Origin: an uncultured Oscillospiraceae bacterium
Lineage (GTDB): Bacteria > Bacillota > Clostridia > Oscillospirales > Oscillospiraceae
Length of the DNA stretch: 13,620 bases
Reading direction: 5' to 3'
Assembly: GCA_934655935.1 (NCBI GenBank)
Contig: CAKUHJ010000041.1
Coordinates: 1-13,620, forward strand
The notes under the pieces were generated by a model. It worked only from the letters and a program-made list of their open reading frames with translations. It had not been told where the DNA came from and ran no database searches. The position numbers and the translations under genes are program-made. Shown here one piece after another: positions 6,338-12,477 of the stretch. Position 1 is the stretch's first letter. Each line of letters starts with the position of its first letter.

Positions 6338-7606
6338 ATGTTTTGTTTGACTGCTGCTGCATCGACCGGCGGCTTCAGCGTAGGCGATACGCTGTACAAG
6401 CTGGTCGTCGAATCCGGCTTTGCAGGCCTTGTGGTCGACGGCGGTTGGAGAAACCTCGTCATGATCGTCATCGCCTGCGTGCTGCTGTACCTCGGCATTG
6501 TCAAGGGCTTTGAGCCGCTGCTGCTCGTCGGCATCGCCTTCGGCTGCCTGCTGGCAAACATCAGCTACTTCCCCGGCCTGTCCGCCGAGCTCAACACGAC
6601 GAACGCCATGTATCACCCCGAGCTTTGGGACGCATTCCTGAACCCGGACAGCCCCTACTACCACAGCTACGGCCACATTCTGACCAACGCAGGCCTTCTT
6701 GACGTGTTCTATATCGGCGTCAAGGCCGGCATCTACCCGTCCATCATCTTCATGGGCGTCGGCGCAATGACGGACTTCGGCCCGCTGATTGCCGACCCCA
6801 AGAGTCTGCTTCTCGGCGCTGCCGCGCAGCTGGGCGTGTTCGTGGCCTTCTTCGGCGCAATCCTGCTCGGCTTCAGCGGCCCGCAGGCAGCCTCCATCGG
6901 CATCATCGGCGGCGCGGACGGCCCGACGGCCATCTTCCTGACCACCAAGCTTGCCCCGGAGCTGCTGGGCGCAATCGCGATTGCCGCCTACTCCTATATG
7001 GCGCTGATTCCGATGATCCAGCCGCCCATCATGAAGCTGATGACCTCGGAGGCCGACCGCAAGATCAAGATGGTGCAGAGCCGCCCGGTCAGCAAGACGG
7101 AAAAGATTCTCTTCCCGATCATCGTTTCCATCTTCGTCATCCTGCTTCTGCCGTCCACGGCGCCGCTGATCGGCTGCCTGATGCTCGGCAATCTCTTCCG
7201 CGAGTGCGGCGTGACGGACCGTCTGTCCGACACCGTGCAGAACGCGCTCATGAACATCATCACCATCATGCTCTCGACCTCCGTCGGCGCAACGATGGTC
7301 GCCTCCAACTTCCTGAAGCTTGAAACCATCAAGATCGTCTTCCTTGGCCTCGTCGCGTTCGGCATCTCCACCGCCGGCGGCCTGATCGGCGGCAACATCA
7401 TGTGCTCGCTGACCAAGAAGAAGGTCAACCCGCTCATCGGCTCCGCAGGTGTTTCCGCCGTTCCGATGGCCGCACGTGTTTCGCAGATGGTCGGCCAGAA
7501 GGAGAACCCCTCGAACTTCCTGCTGATGCACGCCATGGGCCCGAACGTGGCCGGTGTCATCGGCTCGGCCATTGCCGCCGGCTTCCTGCTGGCCGTTTTC
7601 GGCTGA
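6338..7606 (+). CDS. oadB: Sodium-pumping oxaloacetate decarboxylase beta subunit
   Basis: 422 residues, strongly hydrophobic integral membrane protein that decarboxylates carboxybiotin and couples this to Na+ export (about two Na+ per reaction in studied enzymes). The residues reported as essential in Klebsiella OadB (Asp203, Tyr229, Asn373, Ser382, Arg389, from memory) appear here as Asp194 in IGGADGPTAIF, Tyr220, Asn364, Ser373 and Arg380 in NPLIGSAGVSAVPMAARV, all with the same offset of nine. Together with the full length this argues for a working pump. AAGGAGG lies seven bases before the ATG. The length (422) fits OadB/GcdB/MmdB. Last gene of the operon. Confidence 0.96.
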   Translation: MFCLTAAASTGGFSVGDTLYKLVVESGFAGLVVDGGWRNLVMIVIACVLLYLGIVKGFEPLLLVGIAFGCLLANISYFPGLSAELNTTNAMYHPELWDAFLNPDSPYYHSYGHILTNAGLLDVFYIGVKAGIYPSIIFMGVGAMTDFGPLIADPKSLLLGAAAQLGVFVAFFGAILLGFSGPQAASIGIIGGADGPTAIFLTTKLAPELLGAIAIAAYSYMALIPMIQPPIMKLMTSEADRKIKMVQSRPVSKTEKILFPIIVSIFVILLLPSTAPLIGCLMLGNLFRECGVTDRLSDTVQNALMNIITIMLSTSVGATMVASNFLKLETIKIVFLGLVAFGISTAGGLIGGNIMCSLTKKKVNPLIGSAGVSAVPMAARVSQMVGQKENPSNFLLMHAMGPNVAGVIGSAIAAGFLLAVFG

Positions 7607-7620
7607 GTCCCCTCCCCGCA

Positions 7621-7663
7621 TTAAAAAACCGGCTGGCAGCGCTTGGCTGCCAGCCGGTTCTGT
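7621..7663. terminator. Bidirectional terminator between oadB and the phosphohexomutase gene
   Basis: Perfect 14-bp stem, AACCGGCTGGCAGC (7627-7640) and its complement (7646-7659), with a 5-base loop. On the minus strand it is followed by six T (7623-7628 read in reverse), an excellent terminator; on the plus strand the tail is CTGTTTATACATTTC, weaker. It serves the two convergent units. Confidence 0.88.
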
Positions 7664-7673
7664 TTATACATTT

Positions 7674-9365
7674 CTATTTTTTCAGGGCAAGCGCGTCCGC
7701 CTGCTCCGCGAGCGCCTGCATGGTCTTTTCCGCCTGCCCGGCGGTTTTTTCGCAGCAGCTGAGATAGATTTTCAGCTTCGGCTCCGTGCCGGAGGGGCGG
7801 ACAATGAGCTTTGCGCCGCCGTCCAGCCCATATTCCAGGACATTTGCCTTTGGAAGCCCTGTGGGCGTCACGCTGTAATCCGTATAGCGCTCTACCTGCC
7901 GACCGGCAAGCTGCTCCGGCGGCGCGGCGCGCAGCGCCTGCAGCACCGCCGCCATCTGCTCCATGCCGCTCTCTCCGGGGAAGGTGTAGCTCTTCTGCGC
8001 GTTGCGGTAATAGCCGTAGGTCTCATAAAGGCTGTCCATCGCGTCCGCGAGCGTCATGCCCTTTTTGGCATACCAGGCAGCCGCCTCGCAGATCAGAAGC
8101 ACCGCGTTTACGCCGTCCTTATCGCGCACATGGGCGCCGGAAAGATAGCCGTAGCTCTCCTCAAAGCCGAAGATAAAGCGCTCTGTCTCTCCCTTTTCCT
8201 CCAGCTCGCCGATCAGCTCGCCGATGTATTTGAAGCCCGTCAGCACCCGCCGGAGCTGGACGCCGTAGTGCGCCGCAACCGGCTCCGTCATGTCGGTGGA
8301 GACAATCGTCGTCACCGCCACGGCGCGCTCCGGCAGCGTGCCGGCCGCCTTGCGGGAGCGAGCGATGAAGTCCAGCAGGAGCACGCCCATCTCATTGCCG
8401 GAGATCAGGCGATAGCCGCCCTTTCCGTCCGGTACGGCCGCGCCGCAGCGGTCGCAGTCGGGGTCCGTGCCGATGAGAACGTCCGGCTTCACCCGGTCGC
8501 AGCAGCGGAGCCCCAGCTCCATCGCCTCGCGGATTTCGGGATTCGGATATGGGCAGGTCGGAAAATGTCCGTCCGGCTTTTCCTGCTCCGGGACAACCGT
8601 GCAGTTCTGCACGCCGAGGCGGGCAAGGAGCTTGCGCACGCACTCCAGCCCCGCGCCGTTGAGCGGCGTATAGACCAGCTTCAGCTCCTCCAGTCCCTGC
8701 CCGTCGCCGACGCGGCAGGCCAGCACCGCGTCCACAAACTCGTCGATGCAGCTGTCCGGAATCCAGTGAATCTGCTCCGCCCTTACCGCCTCGTCAAAAT
8801 CGGCAAGCCTCGCGCCCTCAAACAGGTCCAGACGCTCCATTTTTTCCAGAATCACGTCCGCGCCGTCCGGCCGCAGCTGACAGCCGTCCGCGCCATAGAC
8901 CTTATAGCCGTTGTACTGCGCCGGGTTATGGCTGGCCGTAATGCACACGCCAAGTCCGCAGCCGTATTTCCGCGTTGCAAAGCTCAGCGCGGGCACGGGC
9001 TCCAGGCGCGGATAGAGATAGACCTCCACACCGTTGGCGGCGAAAACGCGCGCCGCCTCCCGTGCAAAATCGTCGGAATGAATCCGGCTGTCATGGCCGA
9101 TGGCCACGCGCATAGGAAGCCCGGATTCGCGCAGATACATCGCCGCCGCCTGGCTGACGCGGCGGACCACGTAGATGTTCATCCGGTTGCAGCCCGCGCC
9201 CAGCACGCCGCGAAGGCCCGCCGTGCCGAATTCCAGGTCGCGGTAAAAGCAGTCGTTCAGAAGCTCCGGCTGATTTTTCATGGAAGCAAGCGCTTCCCGG
9301 AGCTCTGCCGGAAGGTCCGGCTGCGCGCACCAGCGCTCGTAGCGCTGCATCACGTTCTGATCCAT
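7674..9365 (-). CDS. pgcA: Phosphoglucomutase/phosphomannomutase
   Basis: 563 residues, the length of the Bacillus YhxB/PgcA-type alpha-D-phosphohexomutases. Interconverts glucose-1-phosphate and glucose-6-phosphate (or the mannose pair) through a phosphoserine, feeding cell-wall and glycan precursors. All four active-site elements are present: TASHNP with the phosphorylated Ser145, the metal loop GTDPDCDR (Asp301, 303, 305), the sugar-binding loop GFEESYG (400-406), and the phosphate-binding loop RPSGTEPK (523-530). The start at 9365 has AGGAGG eight bases upstream, located within the last codons of the yfbR gene, whose stop is only four bases away, so the two are translationally adjacent. 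Substrate preference (glucose or mannose) cannot be fixed by eye. Confidence 0.95.
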   Translation of the reverse strand: MDQNVMQRYERWCAQPDLPAELREALASMKNQPELLNDCFYRDLEFGTAGLRGVLGAGCNRMNIYVVRRVSQAAAMYLRESGLPMRVAIGHDSRIHSDDFAREAARVFAANGVEVYLYPRLEPVPALSFATRKYGCGLGVCITASHNPAQYNGYKVYGADGCQLRPDGADVILEKMERLDLFEGARLADFDEAVRAEQIHWIPDSCIDEFVDAVLACRVGDGQGLEELKLVYTPLNGAGLECVRKLLARLGVQNCTVVPEQEKPDGHFPTCPYPNPEIREAMELGLRCCDRVKPDVLIGTDPDCDRCGAAVPDGKGGYRLISGNEMGVLLLDFIARSRKAAGTLPERAVAVTTIVSTDMTEPVAAHYGVQLRRVLTGFKYIGELIGELEEKGETERFIFGFEESYGYLSGAHVRDKDGVNAVLLICEAAAWYAKKGMTLADAMDSLYETYGYYRNAQKSYTFPGESGMEQMAAVLQALRAAPPEQLAGRQVERYTDYSVTPTGLPKANVLEYGLDGGAKLIVRPSGTEPKLKIYLSCCEKTAGQAEKTMQALAEQADALALKK

Positions 9366-9369
9366 TCAG

Positions 9370-9981
9370 TTAACCTCCTGTCGTCGTTTCTCCGTCCTCC
9401 CGCTGAAGCTCGTCCAGCGTCAGGCGGAAGCTGTCCATAAAATGCTCCATAAAATAGCGCAGGCAGGGCAGCTCCATATCCGAAAGCGCCTGCCGGGTCT
9501 GCCGCTCCGCGGCCGCAAACTCCGCATTCCCCGCCTTGACCTCCTCCACGCATTTGAGGTAAGCGGACAGCTTGTCCGCCGCCTTCACGATGCGTGCGAC
9601 CGTCTCGTCCTCCTCCAGAAGCAGCGGCCGGTAGCTTTCCTGCAGCTCAGGCGGCAGAAGCCCGAGAAGGCGCTCGCAGCTCAGGGCCTCAATGCGCTTA
9701 TAGGCCTGCCGGATCTGCGGATCATAGTATTTGATCGGCGTCGGCAGGTCTCCGGTCAGGATTTCCGACGCATCGTGAAACAGCGCCGCGCTCGCGCAGC
9801 GGTCCGGGTCCGGGCTGTCCGGCTCGTGCAGAACGTCGCGCGCAATCAGCGCCAGCGCATGCGCCAGGACCGCAACCATATGGCTGTGCTCCTGAATGTT
9901 CTCTTCAAACGTGTTGCGCATCAGGCCCCAGCGCGAAATATAGCGCATCCGGGCAATCAGCGCGAAAAAGCGGTGCTCCAT
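9370..9981 (-). CDS. yfbR: 5'-deoxynucleotidase, YfbR family (HD domain)
   Basis: 203 residues against 199 in E. coli YfbR, with similarity along the whole length (RWGLMRN near 17-23, GDLPTPIKYY near 77-86, AYLKCVEE near 139-146). YfbR removes phosphate from deoxyribonucleoside 5'-monophosphates, helping balance dNTP pools. The metal-binding HD residues are His32 (in QEHSH), His69-Asp70 and Asp136 (KAADK). AAGGAG is ten bases before the ATG. It is the first gene of a two-gene operon with the phosphohexomutase, four bases apart, and is divergent from the Rrf2 regulator. Confidence 0.92.
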   Translation of the reverse strand: MEHRFFALIARMRYISRWGLMRNTFEENIQEHSHMVAVLAHALALIARDVLHEPDSPDPDRCASAALFHDASEILTGDLPTPIKYYDPQIRQAYKRIEALSCERLLGLLPPELQESYRPLLLEEDETVARIVKAADKLSAYLKCVEEVKAGNAEFAAAERQTRQALSDMELPCLRYFMEHFMDSFRLTLDELQREDGETTTGG

Positions 9982-10004
9982 GGCCGTCCAACTCCTTTGG
10001 TTTT

Positions 10005-10033
10005 ATCATAGCACACCGGGCCGCCCTTGTAAA
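10005..10033 (-). promoter_or_regulatory. Promoter of the yfbR-pgcA operon
   Basis: Minus strand: TTTACA (-35, 10028-10033), 17-base spacer ending TGC, TATGAT (-10, 10005-10010). Five of six matches in each box plus an extended -10. The start of transcription would be near 9998, seventeen bases before the yfbR ATG. Confidence 0.75.
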
Positions 10034-10046
10034 TCCGCATTTCGGC

Positions 10047-10075
10047 TTGCAATTTTAATTGTCTAGTGATATAGT
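10047..10075 (+). promoter_or_regulatory. Promoter of the Rrf2 gene with overlapping dyad
   Basis: TTGCAA (-35, 10047-10052), 17-base spacer, TATAGT (-10, 10070-10075) preceded by TGA (extended -10). The spacer holds the dyad CAATT-TT-AATTG (10050-10061), which overlaps the -35 box and would suit autorepression. Its distance from the divergent yfbR -35 (10028-10033) is only 16 bases, so a bound protein could affect both promoters. Confidence 0.65.
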
Positions 10076-10099
10076 AGGTTAAAAAGCGAGGTGCAGCTC

Positions 10100-10507
10100 A
10101 TGATGATTTCCAGCAAGGGGCGCTACGCGCTGCGCGTGATGATCGATCTTGCGGAGCATACGTCCGAGGGCTATATTCCGCTGCAGCAAATTGCGAAGCG
10201 GCAGCAGATTTCCGAAAAATATCTGGAGAGCATTCTCAGCGTCCTGAGCAAGGCCGGCTTTCTGGACGCTGTGCGCGGCAAGGGCGGCGGCTACCGCCTC
10301 GCGCGCGCCGCGAAGGACTATACCGCCTGGGAAATTCTGTCTCTCACAGAGGGGACGCTTGCGCCCGTCAGCTGCCTGGAAAGCGGAAAAAGCTGCGAGC
10401 GCGCCGGGCAGTGCCCGACGCTCCCGCTCTGGCGCGGGCTGGACCGCCAGATTGAGACGTATCTGCGCGGCTTCACGCTGGAATCGCTGACAACAACCAA
10501 CATATAA
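10100..10507 (+). CDS. Rrf2-family transcriptional regulator, IscR/CymR-like
   Basis: 135 residues. The winged-helix domain (about 1-80) starts MMISSKGRYALRVMIDLAEH and has the typical wing GKGGGYRLAR (60-69). A cysteine loop follows: Cys92, Cys99, Cys105 (C-x6-C-x5-C) then PTLPLW. In IscR, three similarly placed cysteines bind a [2Fe-2S] cluster, so redox or Fe-S sensing is plausible here, whereas CymR-type members respond through cysteine synthase. A GTG at 10091 would add three residues, but GAGG at 10088-10091 is eight bases before the ATG at 10100, which matches the family start. No iscS/iscU or cysteine gene is adjacent, so its regulon is not indicated by context. Confidence 0.92.
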   Translation: MMISSKGRYALRVMIDLAEHTSEGYIPLQQIAKRQQISEKYLESILSVLSKAGFLDAVRGKGGGYRLARAAKDYTAWEILSLTEGTLAPVSCLESGKSCERAGQCPTLPLWRGLDRQIETYLRGFTLESLTTTNI

Positions 10508-10525
10508 ACGTATGCCCGCTGCGGC

Positions 10526-10559
10526 CGGTTTTCTGAACTTTAAAAAGTTCAGAAAACCG
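10526..10559. terminator. Strong inverted repeat after the Rrf2 gene
   Basis: Perfect 16-base arms, CGGTTTTCTGAACTTT (10526-10541) and its complement (10544-10559), separated by AA. It starts 19 bases after the Rrf2 stop, so it is the likely transcript end, but the following CTTGATTG is not a T-run; it may work as a stability hairpin or with the next stem. Confidence 0.5.
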
Positions 10560-10572
10560 CTTGATTGAACGC

Positions 10573-10595
10573 GAAGGGGGCTTTTTGCCCCCTTC
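10573..10595. repeat. GC-rich inverted repeat GAAGGGGGC-T5-GCCCCCTTC
   Basis: Nine-base perfect arms (10573-10581 and 10587-10595) with an all-T loop on the plus strand. No T-tail on either side. Could be the second part of a double transcript end between the converging Rrf2 gene and the minus-strand genes. Confidence 0.5.
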
Positions 10596-10652
10596 ACGCT
10601 TCCCCCGCTGCTCTGTCGCAGAGCTGCAGATCATAGTTTTTCGACAGTCTCA

Positions 10653-10692
10653 CAGCAAAGGGCATGCCGCTCCTGCGGCATGCCCTTTGCTG
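10653..10692. repeat. 18-bp perfect hairpin after the tiny minus-strand gene
   Basis: Arms CAGCAAAGGGCATGCCGC (10653-10670) and its complement (10675-10692) with a TCCT loop. On the minus strand it begins four bases after the stop of the 27-codon gene, where a terminator would sit, yet the following TGAGACTGTCG has no T-run. Confidence 0.6.
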
Positions 10693-10695
10693 CAA

Positions 10696-10779
10696 TCAGC
10701 TTCGGCTGTTTTTTGTATTCTGCGTCTGCTCCCGCGTTTCGTTTACGTCGTTGGAAGCGGGCTGATTCTTCTTGCTCAT
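10696..10779 (-). CDS. Very small hydrophilic protein (27 aa), unknown function
   Basis: ATG at 10779 with GGAGGG ending seven bases upstream, 27 codons, TGA at 10696. The product begins MSKKNQPASNDVNE and continues rich in Asn, Gln, Thr and charged residues (REQTQNTKNSRS at the end), with no hydrophobic segment or cysteine. The composition recalls tiny spore-associated or unstructured proteins of clostridia, but I do not recognise a family. It lies 69 bases after the DUF1667 stop on the same strand and is followed at once by an 18-bp hairpin, as for the last gene of a transcript. No convincing own promoter was found. Evidence for a gene is the ribosome binding site, compact position and following hairpin; it could still be chance. 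Confidence 0.5.
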   Translation of the reverse strand: MSKKNQPASNDVNETREQTQNTKNSRS

Positions 10780-10848
10780 CACAATCCCTCCAATTCAGGT
10801 TTTGCGGTTTTCCGCAGGGATAGTATGCGCGCAGGGGCTTAAAATATG

Positions 10849-11214
10849 CTAGCGGACATTCTGCGTGGCGACAATTCGCACGCCGGTTCCCGCCGCGTTC
10901 TCCAGAAGCACGTCCCCGATGCGGACCGGCGCCTGTACGCGCAGCGGCTTCAGCGCGCGGATGACGTCGAAAATTTTCTCCTTCGGAACGTCCGTTTCCG
11001 TCTTGCAGCTGACGACGCGGGCCCCGCCGCTTCCGCCGCAGAGGCGCACCGTTGTGGTGACGGTCCGGGCCGGATGCGTTACCTCCTTTTCGGCGTAATC
11101 GTGCCCGCGCTTGCAGGTGTAGCCGGAAATATCGCGGATCGCTCCGTCCTCCAGCGTGATCGTGACGGCGCAGCCCAGCGGACAGCCGATGCAGGTAAGC
11201 TCTCTTTTTTCCAT
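10849..11214 (-). CDS. DUF1667 protein with four-cysteine N-terminal motif
   Basis: 121 residues. N-terminal Cys8-x2-Cys11-x3-Cys15 (TCIGCPLGC) and Cys34 (YTCKRGHDYAEKE) resemble the [4Fe-4S]-binding Fe4S4 segment at the start of molybdopterin oxidoreductases; further cysteines occur in RLCGG and VSCKTE. The C-terminal part (about 65-121, KEKIFDVIRALKPLRVQAPVRIGDVLLENAAGTG) is typical of the family, whose biochemical role is not established to my knowledge. It regularly follows a GlpA-like dehydrogenase and an NAD(P)/FAD oxidoreductase, as here, so an electron-transfer subunit is a reasonable inference. GGAGGAGG precedes the ATG, overlapping the end of the upstream gene three bases away. Confidence 0.88.
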   Translation of the reverse strand: MEKRELTCIGCPLGCAVTITLEDGAIRDISGYTCKRGHDYAEKEVTHPARTVTTTVRLCGGSGGARVVSCKTETDVPKEKIFDVIRALKPLRVQAPVRIGDVLLENAAGTGVRIVATQNVR

Positions 11215-11217
11215 GGC

Positions 11218-12477
11218 TCAGGCCTCCTCCACTGCAATCTGAATTCTGGAAAGGCCGGGATGCGCGTCAAGAAGCGCACGCGTCAGCTTCAGCTCCTCCA
11301 TTTCGCCCGGCGCAAGAATCGGGCGCTTGCGGCTGAGCGCCGCTTCGCCGTCCAGATAGAGCCGGACCGTCCGCTTTTTCATCACGCTTCCGACGCGGAA
11401 GCGGATGGTAAGCTCGTCAGGCACAAGCGCCGGGTCTATGCTCGCAGGCACGGTATACCGGACGCCGCCCGAAATTTCGATTGGAAGTTCATGGCGCTCC
11501 GCAGGAAGGTCATGCTTCAGATACCGGACCGCTGCGCGGCCGGCCGCCGCTGCCTCCTGGGAAACATAGTCGACCAGGTCGTGCACATGCAGGACGTTGC
11601 CTGCCGCGAAGACGCCGGGGACGCTGGTCTGCAGGCTCTCGTCCACCACAGGCCCGTTCGTGACCGGGCTGAGCGCGGCGCCCATGGCGCAGGTCAGCTC
11701 ATTTTCCGGAATCAGGCCGCAGGAGAGCAGCAGGGTATCGCAGTCATAATGAAGCTCCGTTCCGGGGATTGGCTTCCGGTCCGGGCCGACCTCGGCGATG
11801 GTAACGCCCGTAACGCGCTCCTTGCCCTCAATGTCCACAACGGTGTGGCTGAGCTTGAGCGGAATTCCAAAATCGTCCAGGCACTGCACGATGTTCCGCT
11901 TCAGTCCGCCGGAGTAGGGAAGCAGCTCCGCTACAACCAGCACCTTTGCGCCCTCGAGCGTCAGACGCCGGGCCATAATGAGGCCGATATCGCCGCTTCC
12001 AAGGATCACAACGCGTCGTCCCGGCATCATGCCCTCGACGTTCACAAGCCGCTGCGCGGTGCCGGCAGAATAGACGCCCGCAGGGCGGTAGCCCGGAATA
12101 TTGAGCGCGCCCCGGCTTCTTTCGCGGCAGCCCATGGCAAGGATGACCGCCTCCGCGTCGATTTCCAGAAGGCCGTCGGTCCGGTTCACCGCCGTGATGT
12201 GCCGGTCACGGCTGATGGACAGAACCATGGTGGACAGACGGCACGCAATCCTGCGCTCGGCGACCATCGCTTCAAAGCGCGCGGCATATTCAGGGCCCGT
12301 CAGCTCCGAAGAAAAGGTATGCAGGCCGAAGCCGTTGTGGATGCACTGGTTGAGAATGCCGCCCAGACGCTCGTCGCGCTCCAGGATCAGAATGCTTCGG
12401 CAGCCTGCGTCCCAGGCGGAAACCGCCGCGGCAAGGCCGGCGGGACCGCCGCCGACGATCACCAGCTCGTATTTCAT
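11218..12477 (-). CDS. NAD(P)/FAD-dependent oxidoreductase of the glycerol-phosphate cluster
   Basis: 419 residues. Two-dinucleotide-binding flavoprotein: FAD motif VGGGPAG (8-14) with Glu33 ending the second strand, NAD(P) motif GSGDIG (160-165), and the C-terminal FAD segment GVFAAGN. The stretch GGILNQCIHNGFG (39-51) with Cys45 is characteristic of this subgroup and could place a cysteine near the flavin; it is not a CxxxxC thioredoxin-reductase disulfide. A domain of about 75 residues without obvious cofactor motif follows the flavin core. Its ATG overlaps the TGA of the upstream dehydrogenase (ATGA, 12474-12477), so the two are translationally coupled. Most likely it passes electrons between the GlpA-like flavoprotein and NAD(P); a role as an independent NADH oxidase cannot be excluded. 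Confidence 0.9.
   Translation of the reverse strand: MKYELVIVGGGPAGLAAAVSAWDAGCRSILILERDERLGGILNQCIHNGFGLHTFSSELTGPEYAARFEAMVAERRIACRLSTMVLSISRDRHITAVNRTDGLLEIDAEAVILAMGCRERSRGALNIPGYRPAGVYSAGTAQRLVNVEGMMPGRRVVILGSGDIGLIMARRLTLEGAKVLVVAELLPYSGGLKRNIVQCLDDFGIPLKLSHTVVDIEGKERVTGVTIAEVGPDRKPIPGTELHYDCDTLLLSCGLIPENELTCAMGAALSPVTNGPVVDESLQTSVPGVFAAGNVLHVHDLVDYVSQEAAAAGRAAVRYLKHDLPAERHELPIEISGGVRYTVPASIDPALVPDELTIRFRVGSVMKKRTVRLYLDGEAALSRKRPILAPGEMEELKLTRALLDAHPGLSRIQIAVEEA

Larger units (their letters stand above)
10508..10848. other. Mostly non-coding stretch (341 bases) with hairpins and one tiny gene
   Basis: Contains three perfect inverted repeats (10526-10559, 10573-10595, 10653-10692), a spaced pair CTGTCG (10612-10617)/CGACAG (10642-10647), the 27-codon minus-strand gene at 10696-10779, and a small TGCGG-TTTT-CCGCA hairpin at 10803-10816 after the DUF1667 stop. 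No other coding signal seen. Confidence 0.65.

Noticed and set aside
5903..7621. Long minus-strand open frame (572 codons) opposite the biotin carrier and oadB
   Set aside because: Composition dominated by His/Asp/Ala/Gln/Arg, no motif, antisense to two well-supported genes.
7554..9440. Long plus-strand open frame opposite the phosphohexomutase
   Set aside because: Crosses the bidirectional terminator and is antisense to a gene with all four catalytic motifs.
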